43,796 bases of DNA, taken from Nesterenkonia halophila. GTDB lineage: Bacteria; Actinomycetota; Actinomycetes; Actinomycetales; Micrococcaceae. The translations under genes and the position numbers were made by a program. The stretch lies in contig NZ_WIAX01000010.1 in the NCBI RefSeq assembly GCF_009467795.1, forward strand, positions 1 to 43,796, given 5' to 3'. Numbering within the stretch: position 1 is the stretch's first letter; every line of letters starts with the position of its first letter. The notes under the pieces are model-generated. The model was not told where the DNA came from. It did no database searches and saw nothing but the letters and a program-made list of their open reading frames with translations. Shown here piece after piece: positions 9,578-18,548 of this stretch.

Positions 9578-10794
9578 TGGCCGTGCCGCCGCCCGAACAC
9601 CCGGAATTCCTCTGGAGGAACCCGGAGCCCAAGTCCTCCTACGACGTGGTCATCGTCGGCGGGGGAGGTCATGGGCTGACCACCGCCTACTACCTGGCCG
9701 CGCACCACGGGATCACGAACGTCGCCGTCGTCGAACGTGGCTGGCTGGCCGGCGGGAACATGGCCCGAAACACCGCGATCATCCGTTCCAACTACCTGTG
9801 GGACGAGAGCGCGGCGATCTACGAGCAGTCGCTGAAGCTCTGGGAGCAGCTGCCCGAGGAGCTGGACTACGACTTCCTCTTCTCCCAGCGCGGCGTGCTG
9901 AACCTGGCCCACACCTTGGGAGACGTCCGGGAGTCCCGGCGCCGCGTGGAGGCCAACCGGCTCAACGGCGTCGACGCCGAGTGGCTGACCCCCGAGGAGG
10001 TCGAGGAGGTCTGCCCGATCATCAACACCGGAGACGACATCCGGTACCCGATCATGGGCGCGACCTACCAGCCGCGGGCGGGCATCGCGAAGCATGACCA
10101 CGTCGCCTGGGCGCTGGCCCGCCGCTGCGACGAGCTGGGCGTTGACCTCATCCAGAACTGCGAGGTCACCGGCTTCGTCAAGGACGGCGAGCGCGTGGTG
10201 GGCGTCGAGACGACCCAGGGCCGCATCCACGCCGGCAAGGTCGGCCTCGCCGCGGCCGGGCATTCCTCCCAGGTCGCGGAGATGGCCGGAGTGCAGCTGC
10301 CGATCCAGTCGCATCCGCTGCAGGCGCTGGTCTCCGAGCTCTTCGAGCCGGTGCATCCGACGGTGGTGATGTCCAACCACGTGCACGTCTACGTCTCCCA
10401 GGCGCACAAGGGCGAGCTGGTCCTCGGCGCGGGCATCGACCAGTACGTCGGCTACGGGCAGCGCGGAGGATTCCACGTCATCGAGGACCAGATGGCCGCC
10501 GCCGTCGAGCTCTTCCCGATGTTCGGCCGCGCCCACGTGCTGCGGACCTGGGGCGGAGTCGTCGACACGACCCTCGACGCCTCGCCGATCATCTCGAAGA
10601 CGCCGGTCGACCAGCTCTACGTGAACTGCGGCTGGGGCACCGGAGGGTTCAAGGGCACCCCCGCCTCGGGGATGACCTTCGCCCACACGATCGCCCACGA
10701 CGAGCCGCATCCGCTCAACGTGCCGTTCTCGCTGGAGCGCTTCGAGACCGGCTTCCTCATCGACGAGCACGGCGCCGCCGGCGTCGCCCACTGA
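9577..10794 (+). CDS. soxB: Sarcosine oxidase, beta subunit
   Basis: 405 aa. Catalytic subunit of the heterotetrameric sarcosine oxidase, which converts sarcosine to glycine and transfers the methyl carbon to THF with production of hydrogen peroxide. The FAD-binding motif GGGGHGL lies at about residues 28-34. His173 in AKHDHVAW matches the histidine known to carry covalent FMN in characterised enzymes. The length is that of the family (about 400-410 aa). GAGGAGG upstream and a one-base overlap with glyA indicate coupled translation. The order soxB-soxD-soxA-soxG is the standard one. Confidence 0.95.
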   Translation: MAVPPPEHPEFLWRNPEPKSSYDVVIVGGGGHGLTTAYYLAAHHGITNVAVVERGWLAGGNMARNTAIIRSNYLWDESAAIYEQSLKLWEQLPEELDYDFLFSQRGVLNLAHTLGDVRESRRRVEANRLNGVDAEWLTPEEVEEVCPIINTGDDIRYPIMGATYQPRAGIAKHDHVAWALARRCDELGVDLIQNCEVTGFVKDGERVVGVETTQGRIHAGKVGLAAAGHSSQVAEMAGVQLPIQSHPLQALVSELFEPVHPTVVMSNHVHVYVSQAHKGELVLGAGIDQYVGYGQRGGFHVIEDQMAAAVELFPMFGRAHVLRTWGGVVDTTLDASPIISKTPVDQLYVNCGWGTGGFKGTPASGMTFAHTIAHDEPHPLNVPFSLERFETGFLIDEHGAAGVAH

Positions 10795-10819
10795 CCCCCG
10801 TCCCCGCAGAGGTCCCACC

Positions 10820-11134
10820 ATGATGCTGATCCCCTGCCCGCACTGCGGGCCGCGCAATGAGACTGAGTTCGCCTACGGCGGCCAGGCCCACGTCTCCTAC
10901 CCGGAGGACCCCCACGCGCTCGACGACGCCGCCTGGGCGCGCCACCTCTTCTACCGGGAGAACCCCAAAGGGCTGTTCGCCGAGCGCTGGGTCCACTCCG
11001 CCGGCTGCCGGAGATGGTTCAACGCGGTGCGGAACACCATCACCTACGAGGTCCAGTCGGTGGAGCCGATCGGCCCCCGGCCCCCGGGCGGACGCCCGGC
11101 CGAGTCCACCACGTCCGAAGGAGGACACGCATGA
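10820..11134 (+). CDS. soxD: Sarcosine oxidase, delta subunit
   Basis: 104 aa zinc-binding small subunit of heterotetrameric sarcosine oxidase. The zinc ligands known for the family are all in place: C6 and C9 in PCPHCG, and H59 and C63 in [11 protein letters not shown]. It begins MMLIPCPHC after an AGAGG-type ribosome binding site, 25 bases past soxB. Its stop overlaps the soxA start (ATGA). The last 20 residues are a Pro/Gly/Ser-rich tail. Confidence 0.93.
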   Translation: MMLIPCPHCGPRNETEFAYGGQAHVSYPEDPHALDDAAWARHLFYRENPKGLFAERWVHSAGCRRWFNAVRNTITYEVQSVEPIGPRPPGGRPAESTTSEGGHA

Positions 11135-14037
11135 CGGCGACACCCCGACGAGTCCCCACGGCGGCCGCCCCGCACGCCCGCATCGAACCCGCCCGGTCGC
11201 GTCGACTGCACCTCGAAGGGGAGGAGCTCGTCGGCGTCGAGGGCGACACCGTGGCCAGTGCGCTGCTGGCCTCCGGCCGGATCCGCGTCGGCGACTCCAT
11301 CTACCGCGGCCGGCCCCGCGGCCTCATGGCCGCCGGCGTCGAGGAGCCCAACGGCCTGCTCTCGGTGCGCTCGCCGCACCCCGGCCAGGCCCGCGAGTCG
11401 ATGCTCTCGGCGCCGACCGTCGAGCTGGTCGACGGCATGGAGGTCGAGCTGCTCTCCGGGCTCGGCACCCTGGATCCCGGCCCCGACGAGGCCTATTACG
11501 ACCATAAGCACGTCCACACCGACGTGCTCGTCGTCGGCGCCGGTCCCGCCGGACTGGCCGCCGCCCGTGAGGCGGCCCGCTCGGGCGCCCGCGTCATGCT
11601 GCTGGACGAGCAGCCCGAGGCCGGCGGGAGCCTCGACGTCCGCCCCGGCGCCCAGATCGACGGTCAGCCGGCCCGCTCCTGGATCCGCGGCGTCGAGGGC
11701 GAGCTGGCGGACCACCCGGAGGCGATGCATCTGCAGCGGACCACCGTGGTCGGCAGCTATGACGCGAACTACATGGTGGCCGTCGAGCGGCGCACCGCCC
11801 ACTGGACGCGGCCGCCGGGCGACGGCGTCTCCCGCGAACGGGTCTGGCACATCCGGGCCGGCCAGGTCGTGCTGGCCACCGGCGCCCACGAGCGCCACAT
11901 GGTCTTCGCGCACAACGACCGGCCGGGCATCATGCTCGCCGGGGCGGTGCAGCGGTACCTGAACCGCCACGGCGTGCTCGTCGGCGACCGGACCGTCGTC
12001 GCCACCACCGGCGACCAGGCCTACGACCTCGTTGACGACCTCCGTCGGGTCGGGGGAGAGGTCGTCGCCGTCGTCGACTCCCGCCCGGAGCTCTCGCCGC
12101 GGGCCGCCCGGGCCCAGGAGGCCGGGGTGCCGGTGCACACCGGCTCGGTGGTCGCCCACACCGAGGGCGACGAGGATGGGGTGCTCAGCTCGGCGATCAT
12201 CAGCCCGGTCGCCGAGGACGGCACGCTGACCGGCTTCGTGAAGGCCGTCGAGACCGATGTGCTCGCGCTCTCCGGCGGCTTCTCCCCGGCGATCCACCTG
12301 CACACCCAGCGTCAGGGCCGGATCCGCTGGGAGCCGTCGCTCGCGGCTTTCGTGCCGGAGTCCCCGGTGACCGGCCAGCGCACCGCCGGCGCGGTGGGCG
12401 GCACGTTCGATCTCGCCGGGGCGCTCGCCGAGGGCGCGCAGGCCGGGGCGGCGTCCGCCGTCGATGTCGGCTTCTCCCGCGAGCCCTCGATCCCGCAGGC
12501 TCCCGTCGAGGAGATCACTCCGGCGGCGCCGGTGTGGCTGGTGCCGCCGCTGGACGGCGAGGGCCGGGAGGCCTATCGGAATCACTTCGTCGACTTCCAG
12601 CGGGATCAGACGATCGCCGACGTGATGCGCTCCACCGGAGCGGGCATGCGCTCGGTGGAGCATGTGAAGCGCTACACCTCGATCTCCACCGCCCATGACC
12701 AGGGCAAGACCAGCAGCGCCGCCCTGGTGGCCGCCCTGGCGCGGCTGCTCGGCCGGGAGAACCCGGAGGGGATCGGGCTGACCGCCTTCCGGCCGCCGTA
12801 CACTCCGGTGGCCTTCGCCGCCCTGGCCGGCACGCGGCGCGGCGACCTCTTCGACCCCGCCCGGGTGTCTCCGATGCACTCCTGGCATGTGGCGCAGGGA
12901 GCCGAGTTCGAGGACGTCGGCCAGTGGAAGCGGCCCTGGTACTTCCCCCGCGGGGGCGAGACGATGGACGAAGCCGTGCTGCGCGAGTGCGCCGCGGCGC
13001 GCGAGTCGGCGGCCTTCATGGACGCCACCACGCTGGGCAAGATCGAGATCCGCGGCGCCGACGCCGGCGAGTTCCTCAACCGCATCTACACCAACGGCTT
13101 CAAGAAGCTCGCCGTGGGCAAGGGCCGCTACGGCGTCATGTGCGGCGAGGACGGGATGATCTTCGACGACGGCGTCACGCTGCGGCTGGCCGAGGACCGG
13201 TACCTGATGACCACCACCACCGGCGGTGCCGCCGGAGTGCTGGACTGGCTCGAGGAGTGGCTGCAGACCGAGTGGCCCGAGCTGGACGTGACCTGCACCT
13301 CGGTGACCGAGCAGTACGCGACGGTCGCCGTCGTCGGGCCGCGCTCCCGGGACATCATCGCCGAGCTGGCCCCGGACCTGGACGTCTCCGTCGAGGGCTT
13401 CGAGTTCATGGGCTTCCGCGAGACCGTGCTGGCCTCCGGCATCCCCGCGCGGATCTGCCGGATCTCCTTCTCCGGCGAACTGGCCTTCGAGATCAACGTG
13501 GCCTCCTGGTACGGGCTGCAGGTCTGGGAGGACGTCGCTGCGGCGGGGGAGCCCCACGGCATCACGCCCTACGGGACCGAGACGATGCACGTGCTCCGGG
13601 CGGAGAAGGGCTTCATCATCGTCGGCCAGGACACCGACGGCACTGTCACCCCGCAGGACGCCGGGATGGACTGGGTGGTCTCGAAGTACAAGGACTTCAT
13701 CGGCAAACGGTCCTTCGACCGTCCCGACACCCGACGGGAGGACCGCAAGCATCTGGTCTCGGTGCTGCCGGTGGACACGCGACTGCGCCTGCCTGAAGGT
13801 GCGCAGCTCGTCGACGCCGCCACGGACCTGACACAGTACCCGGTGCCCATGGAGGGCTGGGTGACTTCCTCCTACGATTCGGCGGCGCTGGAGCGGACCT
13901 TCGGCCTGGCGCTGATCGCCGAGGGGCGGAACCGCCTCGGCGAGACGCTGCACGCCGTCGTCGACGATCAGCCTGTCGAGGTCGTCGTCTCGCCCACTGT
14001 CCTCTACGACCCCGAAGGGAGCCGCCGCGATGGCTGA
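11131..14037 (+). CDS. soxA: Sarcosine oxidase, alpha subunit
   Basis: 968 aa, the family length. The N-terminal part is a 2Fe-2S-ferredoxin-like region ([21 protein letters not shown] split in family alignments), followed by a pyridine-nucleotide-binding domain with [17 protein letters not shown] from about residue 136. The C-terminal third, from about 590, is a GcvT-like THF-binding domain homologous to aminomethyltransferase, where the methyl carbon is transferred to folate. The start at 11131 has GGAGGA just upstream and overlaps the soxD stop. It overlaps soxG by eight bases at its 3' end. Confidence 0.95.
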   Translation: MTATPRRVPTAAAPHARIEPARSRRLHLEGEELVGVEGDTVASALLASGRIRVGDSIYRGRPRGLMAAGVEEPNGLLSVRSPHPGQARESMLSAPTVELVDGMEVELLSGLGTLDPGPDEAYYDHKHVHTDVLVVGAGPAGLAAAREAARSGARVMLLDEQPEAGGSLDVRPGAQIDGQPARSWIRGVEGELADHPEAMHLQRTTVVGSYDANYMVAVERRTAHWTRPPGDGVSRERVWHIRAGQVVLATGAHERHMVFAHNDRPGIMLAGAVQRYLNRHGVLVGDRTVVATTGDQAYDLVDDLRRVGGEVVAVVDSRPELSPRAARAQEAGVPVHTGSVVAHTEGDEDGVLSSAIISPVAEDGTLTGFVKAVETDVLALSGGFSPAIHLHTQRQGRIRWEPSLAAFVPESPVTGQRTAGAVGGTFDLAGALAEGAQAGAASAVDVGFSREPSIPQAPVEEITPAAPVWLVPPLDGEGREAYRNHFVDFQRDQTIADVMRSTGAGMRSVEHVKRYTSISTAHDQGKTSSAALVAALARLLGRENPEGIGLTAFRPPYTPVAFAALAGTRRGDLFDPARVSPMHSWHVAQGAEFEDVGQWKRPWYFPRGGETMDEAVLRECAAARESAAFMDATTLGKIEIRGADAGEFLNRIYTNGFKKLAVGKGRYGVMCGEDGMIFDDGVTLRLAEDRYLMTTTTGGAAGVLDWLEEWLQTEWPELDVTCTSVTEQYATVAVVGPRSRDIIAELAPDLDVSVEGFEFMGFRETVLASGIPARICRISFSGELAFEINVASWYGLQVWEDVAAAGEPHGITPYGTETMHVLRAEKGFIIVGQDTDGTVTPQDAGMDWVVSKYKDFIGKRSFDRPDTRREDRKHLVSVLPVDTRLRLPEGAQLVDAATDLTQYPVPMEGWVTSSYDSAALERTFGLALIAEGRNRLGETLHAVVDDQPVEVVVSPTVLYDPEGSRRDG

Positions 14038-14749
14038 CATCCTGTTCACCCAGGGCCCCGACGAGCTGAAGCGCGCGCCGCTGGCGCATCTGCACCGCCG
14101 ACTCGAGGAGGTGTCGCAGTCCGCCCCGTCGACGATCCGGCTGGGCGAGCGGCCGTTCACCACCCAGATCGGCCTGCGGGCGGTGCCCGGCACCGCCGCC
14201 CACCGTGCGCTGGCCGGAGCGCTCGGCGTCGAGCTGCCGGCCCGCGTCGGCGAGGTCACCGGCGACGCCGCCGACGTCGCCGTCCTCTGGCTGGGACCCG
14301 ACGAGTTCCTCGTCGTCGCCCCGCCGGAGCGTGCCGAGCTCGTCCCCCGTCTCCAGGACGCCCTCGGGTCCGAGCCCGGGCAGGTCGTGGACCTCTCGGC
14401 GAACCGGACGATCGTCGAGCTCGGCGGATCGGCCGCCCGAGACGTGCTGGACAAGGGATCGCCGGCGGATCTGCATCCGCGGGTCTTCCCGGCGGGCACG
14501 GCCGTGACCACCACTCTCGGGCCGGCGGCCGTGCTGCTCTGGCGGACGGCGGAGGACGCCTGGCGTGTCCTGCCGCGCGCCTCTTTCGCCGAGTACACGG
14601 CCCTGTGGCTGCTCGACGCAGTGCGCGAGCATCGCCTCCCGGCATCGGACGGCGCCTCCGACGCCGCCCCCGACGCGGCGGCCGACCCGGCGTCCGCATC
14701 CACTCCCGACTCGCGTGAGGAGGCCGCATGGCCGGCGACGATGGCATGA
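14030..14749 (+). CDS. soxG: Sarcosine oxidase, gamma subunit
   Basis: 239 aa, somewhat longer than the usual roughly 200 aa. The core (residues 1-205) is the GcvT-related structural subunit that packs against alpha, with [10 protein letters not shown] and [14 protein letters not shown] as recognisable segments. The extra length is a C-terminal low-complexity tail rich in Ala, Asp and Ser, similar in character to the oxygenase tail and the SdaA insert. It starts within the last eight bases of soxA and overlaps purU by 22 bases. Confidence 0.9.
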   Translation: MADILFTQGPDELKRAPLAHLHRRLEEVSQSAPSTIRLGERPFTTQIGLRAVPGTAAHRALAGALGVELPARVGEVTGDAADVAVLWLGPDEFLVVAPPERAELVPRLQDALGSEPGQVVDLSANRTIVELGGSAARDVLDKGSPADLHPRVFPAGTAVTTTLGPAAVLLWRTAEDAWRVLPRASFAEYTALWLLDAVREHRLPASDGASDAAPDAAADPASASTPDSREEAAWPATMA

Positions 14750-15591
14750 TCCTGACCCTGGACTGTCCCTCCACTCTGGGGATCGTCCACTCCGTGAGCG
14801 GCGTGCTGCTCGAGCACGGCTACAACATCATGGAGCTCGCGCAGTTCAACGATCCCCGTGAAGAGCACTTCTTCCTGCGGGCCCGGGCGGAGCGCGGCTC
14901 CGAGGAGGCCTCGACGCCCGAGCAGGTCGAGCGGGACCTGGCACCGGTGGCCGAGCGCTTCGGCATGAACTGGGGGCTGCGTCGCCCGGGGGAGCGCCCT
15001 CGCGTGCTGGTGATGGTCTCGAAGTTCGAGCACTGCCTGAACGATCTGCTCTTCCGCGCCCGGAAGGGCGATCTGCCGATCGACATCGTCGCAGTGGCCT
15101 CGAACCATGATGATCACCGGGGACTCGTCGAGTGGCACGACATCCCGTTCTTCCACATCCCGGTCACGCCGGAGTCCAAGCCGCAGGCCGAGCAGCAGCT
15201 GCTGGATCTGGTCGACCGGATGTCGATCGATCTGGTCGTGCTGGCCCGCTACATGCAGATCCTCAGCGACTCGCTGGCGACGCGGATGGAGGGACGGGTG
15301 ATCAACATCCACCATTCCTTCCTGCCGAGCTTCAAGGGCGCGAAGCCCTACCACCAGGCGTACGAGCGGGGGGTCAAGACGGTCGGGGCGACGGCGCACT
15401 ACGTCAACAGCGAGCTGGACGAAGGTCCGATCATCGCGCAGAGCGTCGTCGGGGTCGATCACACCTACGGGCCCGACGATCTGGTCGCCGCCGGACGGGA
15501 CACCGAGTGCAAGGCGCTCTCCGATGCGGTGCGCTGGCACGCCGAGGGGCGGGTGATCCTGCACGGCACCAAGACGGTGGTGCTGCGCTGA
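14728..15591 (+). CDS. purU: Formyltetrahydrofolate deformylase
   Basis: 287 aa. Hydrolyses 10-formyl-THF to formate and THF, so that THF stays available to accept carbon from dimethylglycine and sarcosine oxidation. An ACT-type domain occupies about residues 1-85 and the formyltransferase-fold hydrolase the rest. Catalytic residues are visible in INIHHSFLPSF (N193, H195) and D231 in SELDEGPII. The ATG at 14728 was chosen over the in-frame ATG at 14746 because GAGGAGG precedes it closely. Last gene of the betaine operon; purU beside soxBDAG is a recurrent arrangement. Confidence 0.94.
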   Translation: MAGDDGMILTLDCPSTLGIVHSVSGVLLEHGYNIMELAQFNDPREEHFFLRARAERGSEEASTPEQVERDLAPVAERFGMNWGLRRPGERPRVLVMVSKFEHCLNDLLFRARKGDLPIDIVAVASNHDDHRGLVEWHDIPFFHIPVTPESKPQAEQQLLDLVDRMSIDLVVLARYMQILSDSLATRMEGRVINIHHSFLPSFKGAKPYHQAYERGVKTVGATAHYVNSELDEGPIIAQSVVGVDHTYGPDDLVAAGRDTECKALSDAVRWHAEGRVILHGTKTVVLR

Positions 15592-15646
15592 TGCGCTGAC
15601 GCGTCGGCGGCGCGCGGCAGGCGACGAGGCCGGGGGAGCGGCGTCC

Positions 15647-15652
15647 TAGACT
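15647..15652 (+). promoter_or_regulatory. -10 element for a leaderless transcript
   Basis: TAGACT fits the TAnnnT actinobacterial -10. It ends six bases before the ATG at 15659, with no ribosome binding site between, so the transcript should start at or next to the start codon. Confidence 0.5.
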
Positions 15653-15658
15653 GGCGCG

Positions 15659-16402
15659 ATGAACCCCTCCGAGCTGACCCGCCTGCCGGCGCGCGGCCGG
15701 CCGCGCACTGTGCGCGCCGGTCTGGTGCTCGCCGTGGTCGTCGCCGTCGTCGCCGACCGCATCGCCCGAGCGCTGGCCGGCGAGGACCTGCTCGGCGCGG
15801 TGCTCAGCATCTCGCAGGTCTCGGCCCGCACCGAGGCCGCCGGCCCGCTGCTGGCGGCCGGGACCGGAGCGCTGCTCCGCGTGCTGGGTTGGTGGCCGGC
15901 GTGGGCCGAGGACGGGGCTCGGGCGGCCGCAGGCCCTGTGCTCGCCGCCGGAGCGGCGATGCTCGGGCTGACGACGCCGACCGGCGAGCTGCTCGGCGCC
16001 CAGCTGCCGCTGATGCTCTGTCTCGGCGTCGGCGCCGTCGGAGCCTGGATGTTCCGCGGGCCGGACTGGAAGTCCGTGCGCTCGGCGACGGCACGGGGCG
16101 CGTTGCTGCTGACCGGCCTCGGCGGTCTGCTCGGGCTGGCGCTCGCCGTCGGGATCGCTCAGCTGTCCGGGGCCTCCGTCGGCGGTGATCTGCTCGAGGC
16201 CGGCAACCGCGTGCTGCTGACGGTCGCCGCGGTGGGACTCGGCGTGGGCGTGCCGCTGCGCGCTCCCGTGCGGGCGCTCCGACGTCGCCGGAGCGGCGAC
16301 GCAGCCGCCGACGAACCCGCCGCGACGGCCACGGCGCGTGCGGTCGGCTCGCTGCTGCTGGTCGCCGCGGCCGCAGGATCCGCGACGGCGCTGCTCGGCT
16401 GA
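15659..16402 (+). CDS. Hypothetical multi-pass membrane protein
   Basis: 247 aa, rich in Ala, Leu and Gly, with about five or six hydrophobic stretches (near residues 20-36, 92-110, 116-136, 146-168, 180-198 and 226-246). A basic cytoplasmic-looking loop, RAPVRALRRRRSG, precedes the last one. I do not recognise a family and see no catalytic motif. It has its own likely leaderless promoter, so it is probably not part of the betaine operon. It ends 58 bp before the radical SAM gene. Confidence 0.65.
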   Translation: MNPSELTRLPARGRPRTVRAGLVLAVVVAVVADRIARALAGEDLLGAVLSISQVSARTEAAGPLLAAGTGALLRVLGWWPAWAEDGARAAAGPVLAAGAAMLGLTTPTGELLGAQLPLMLCLGVGAVGAWMFRGPDWKSVRSATARGALLLTGLGGLLGLALAVGIAQLSGASVGGDLLEAGNRVLLTVAAVGLGVGVPLRAPVRALRRRRSGDAAADEPAATATARAVGSLLLVAAAAGSATALLG

Positions 16403-16436
16403 GTTCGACGGTGCATGCAACGCTCTCGACACATAT

Positions 16437-16452
16437 TCGAAACTATGTTCGA
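16437..16452 (+). promoter_or_regulatory. LexA (SOS) box
   Basis: TCGAAACTATGTTCGA matches the actinobacterial SOS box TCGAAC-N4-GTTCGA at 11 of 12 defined positions. The dyad extends outward as ATTCGAA (16434-16440 region) and TTCGAAT, with CACAT/ATGTG flanks. It ends eight bases before the radical SAM start codon and overlaps a -10-like TATGTT (16444-16449), where a bound repressor would block initiation. Confidence 0.75.
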
Positions 16453-16460
16453 ATGTGGCC

Positions 16461-17516
16461 ATGCGGTGGGAATCCCAGAAGGTCCAGGAGGGGGAGTCTG
16501 CGGCGCTCATCCCGCTGAAGGGCATGATCCGCAGCGTGCGCACCCCGGAGTTCGACGGTGTGACGTTCCACGAGGTCGCCGCGAAGACGGCGCTGAATCG
16601 CGTGCCGAGCCAGTCGGCCATGCCCTTCGACTGGACGATCAATCCGACGCGGGGGTGCCTGCACCAGTGCGTCTATTGCTTTGCCCGTAAGACTCATGAG
16701 TATCTGGACCTGGACTCCGGGCGGGACTTCGACAGTCAGATCATCGTCAAGACCAACATCGCCGAGGTGCTCCGCGCCGAGCTCTCTCGTCCGTCGTGGA
16801 CGCGTGAGCACGTCGCGCTGGGCACCAACTCGGATCCCTACATGCGCGCTGAAGGGCGCTACCGCCTGATGCCGGGGGTCATCCGCGCGCTCGCCGAGTC
16901 GGGGACGCCGTTCTCGATCCTGACCAAGGGCCCGCTGCTGAAGCGGGATCTGCCCCTGCTGCAGGAGGCCGCCCAGCTGGTGCCGGTCTCCGTGGCGGTC
17001 TCGCTGGCGATGGTCGACCCGCAGCTGCAGCAGCGCATCGAGCCGGGCACCCCGGATCCGCGGGCTCGGCTGGGCCTGATCCGGTCGATCACCGACGCCG
17101 GTCTGGAGTGCTCAGTACTGGCCATGCCGATCCTGCCGTGGCTCAGCGACGCCCCCGAGCAGGTCGACGGCCTCCACGCCGCGCTGTCCGACGCGGGGGC
17201 CTCCGACGTGACCGCCGGCGCCCTGCATCTGCGTCCCGGGGCACGCGAGTGGTTCCTGCAGTGGCTCGCCCGCGAGCACCCAGAGCTGGTCGGCCGCTAC
17301 CGCCGGCTCTATCGCGAGGGTTCCTATGCCGCGGCGGGATATCGGTCCTGGCTGGAGCGGCAGGCCGCAGCGGCCCGACGGCGTCACGGCTTCGATCGCC
17401 CCGCGGCAGCTCGGGGTGACGACGACGTCTGGCGGCGTCGTCGTCACCCGGCAGGCGGTCCGGACTCGGCGATCACCAAGATCGCCGCCTCGCCGGCGCA
17501 GCCGGCGCTGTTCTGA
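16461..17516 (+). CDS. Radical SAM protein, SplB-like / Rv2578c-type
   Basis: 351 aa. The radical SAM cluster motif CxxxCxxC is present as C66, C70 and C73 in RGCLHQCVYCFA. The sequence resembles the COG1533 group that includes spore photoproduct lyase-like proteins and the mycobacterial Rv2578c type. The reaction is unknown for this subgroup; DNA repair is suggested by the LexA box directly upstream. The ATG at 16461 lacks a clear ribosome binding site and is 11 bases from a -10-like hexamer, so the transcript may have a very short leader or none. The C-terminus is basic (WRRRRHP) and ends in PAQPALF, a short motif that could be a sliding-clamp-binding tail, which is speculative. Confidence 0.85.
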   Translation: MRWESQKVQEGESAALIPLKGMIRSVRTPEFDGVTFHEVAAKTALNRVPSQSAMPFDWTINPTRGCLHQCVYCFARKTHEYLDLDSGRDFDSQIIVKTNIAEVLRAELSRPSWTREHVALGTNSDPYMRAEGRYRLMPGVIRALAESGTPFSILTKGPLLKRDLPLLQEAAQLVPVSVAVSLAMVDPQLQQRIEPGTPDPRARLGLIRSITDAGLECSVLAMPILPWLSDAPEQVDGLHAALSDAGASDVTAGALHLRPGAREWFLQWLAREHPELVGRYRRLYREGSYAAAGYRSWLERQAAAARRRHGFDRPAAARGDDDVWRRRRHPAGGPDSAITKIAASPAQPALF

Positions 17517-17582
17517 GAGCGGAGGGGCGGTCGGCCCCGGCGGATGGCGCCGATGGCACGACCCCGATGGCAGAATGGAGCC

Positions 17583-17924
17583 ATGAGCGTCATCAAGATC
17601 AATGCGATCACCGTACCCGCCGACGCCGGCGACGAGCTGGGCCGCCGCTTCGCCGCCCGGCATGGCTCCATGGAGGGCACTCCGGGCTTCGAGGGTTTCG
17701 AGCTGCTCGAGCCCACGGATGACCGCACCACCTGGCTGGTCATCACCCGCTGGACCTCCGAGCAGGACTACGAGAACTGGCGGAACTCCGAGCAGTTCCA
17801 GCGCTCCCACAGCCGCTCCGGCGATGATGCGGAGGGCGGCTCCGGAGAGGAGCCGGGTGAGAAGAAGGCTCCGGTGGGCATGTCCTCGGAGCTGTGGAGC
17901 TACCGAGTTTCAGTCACAGGCTAG
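17583..17924 (+). CDS. Antibiotic biosynthesis monooxygenase-domain protein, MhuD-like haem-degrading enzyme
   Basis: 113 aa single ABM-fold domain. It resembles mycobacterial MhuD, which degrades haem to release iron: N7, W66 and H76 here line up with MhuD's N7, W66 and haem-ligating H75. The insert at residues 79-97 (DDAEGGSGEEPGEKKAP) is acidic and not part of the fold. The start at 17583 lacks a properly spaced ribosome binding site; a -10-like CAGAAT (17571-17576) six bases upstream suggests a leaderless transcript. The gene is followed closely by tRNA-Arg. The alternative is a general ABM protein of unknown substrate. Confidence 0.78.
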   Translation: MSVIKINAITVPADAGDELGRRFAARHGSMEGTPGFEGFELLEPTDDRTTWLVITRWTSEQDYENWRNSEQFQRSHSRSGDDAEGGSGEEPGEKKAPVGMSSELWSYRVSVTG

Positions 17925-17937
17925 CTCCTGGTAATCT
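17909..17937 (+). promoter_or_regulatory. Possible tRNA-Arg promoter
   Basis: TAATCT (17932-17937) is a good -10. A weak -35-like TTCAGT (17909-17914) lies 17 bp upstream. The expected start near 17944 is about 30 bases ahead of the mature tRNA. It overlaps the end of the preceding gene. Confidence 0.4.
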
Positions 17938-17974
17938 GATCTGGTCGTCGAACGGCTCATCCGTTCAGGACCCC

Positions 17975-18047
17975 GCCTCCGTAGCTCAGGGGATAGAGCG
18001 TCGGTTTCCGGTACCGAAGGCCGCAGGTTCGATTCCTGCCGGGGGCA
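17975..18047 (+). tRNA. tRNA-Arg (anticodon CCG)
   Basis: 73-nt cloverleaf. Acceptor stem GCCTCCG/CGGGGGC with one G-U pair, D-arm GCTC/GAGC, anticodon stem TCGGT/ACCGA with loop TTCCGGT (anticodon CCG at 18008-18010), five-base variable loop, T-arm GCAGG-TTCGATT-CCTGC, and discriminator A. CCA is not encoded. It reads CGG arginine codons, which suits this GC-rich genome. Confidence 0.95.
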
Positions 18048-18057
18048 CACTGTCGGG

Positions 18058-18097
18058 AAGGCCCTGCATCGCCGTGGTCACGGCGATGCAGGGCCTT
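18058..18097 (+). terminator. Strong hairpin after tRNA-Arg
   Basis: Perfect 19-bp stem (AAGGCCCTGCATCGCCGTG and its complement, two-base centre), ten bases after the tRNA, followed by CTTCTT. It is most likely the tRNA terminator, although it is unusually long and lacks a true T-run. Confidence 0.7.
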
Positions 18098-18548
18098 CTT
18101 CGTATCTGCGGCAGATGCTCTGGGAGCGGGCTGCTCGGTACATTGCTCGGCACGTTCTGCGGATGTGGGTCAGCGGCCACGATGTGTGTATAGCCCCAGG
18201 GCGTGTCATCGGTTCGTCACGTCTGGGGTCCTCGCCGAGGCTGGTATCTCCGTCGTCGGTGTCCGTGTGGTCCGTTTCCAGAAGGGGCGGCGACGCGTGG
18301 TTCTTAGCATCGGGGCCCCGTTGCCTCGACGCCATGCTGCTGATCCGACCTGCAGCTCCACGCCGTGTCTGTTCCGCCGGGCGTCATCATCCGACGCGGG
18401 TCTCCCGTCCGTGTCGTCGACCCCGTAGAGTGGGGCGCGATCCGTGACGGTGATCACGTCGCTCGACGATGCATCGTCGTCACGGAGGGTGCCGGCCAGG
18501 GGCCGGTGCCTCCGCGATCATCGAGACCATCACCGGGAGACGCCCCGC
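18098..18548. other. Intergenic region with structured leader of the next gene
   Basis: No convincing gene; the short open frames here lack ribosome binding sites and have codon use unlike the neighbours. The right part holds a -10-like TAGAGT (18426-18431), a 16-bp perfect palindrome CGACGATGCATCGTCG (18464-18479), and nested arms TCCGTGACG (18441-18449) with CGTCACGGA (18478-18486). These would fold in the leader of the gene starting at 18549. Confidence 0.5.

Noticed and set aside
11044..15564. Very long open frame (1506 aa) on the minus strand opposite soxA, soxG and purU
   Set aside because: It is antisense to four well-recognised genes, has no recognisable domain and is rich in Arg, Gly and His, as expected for shadows of GC-rich coding DNA.
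17975..18097. tRNA-Arg and the following inverted repeat as an integration site
   Set aside because: No integrase, no direct repeat of the tRNA 3' end and no change in gene content or composition nearby.
18115..18447. Open frames on both strands in the gap after tRNA-Arg
   Set aside because: No ribosome binding sites, poor codon bias, and overlap among several frames; treated as intergenic.
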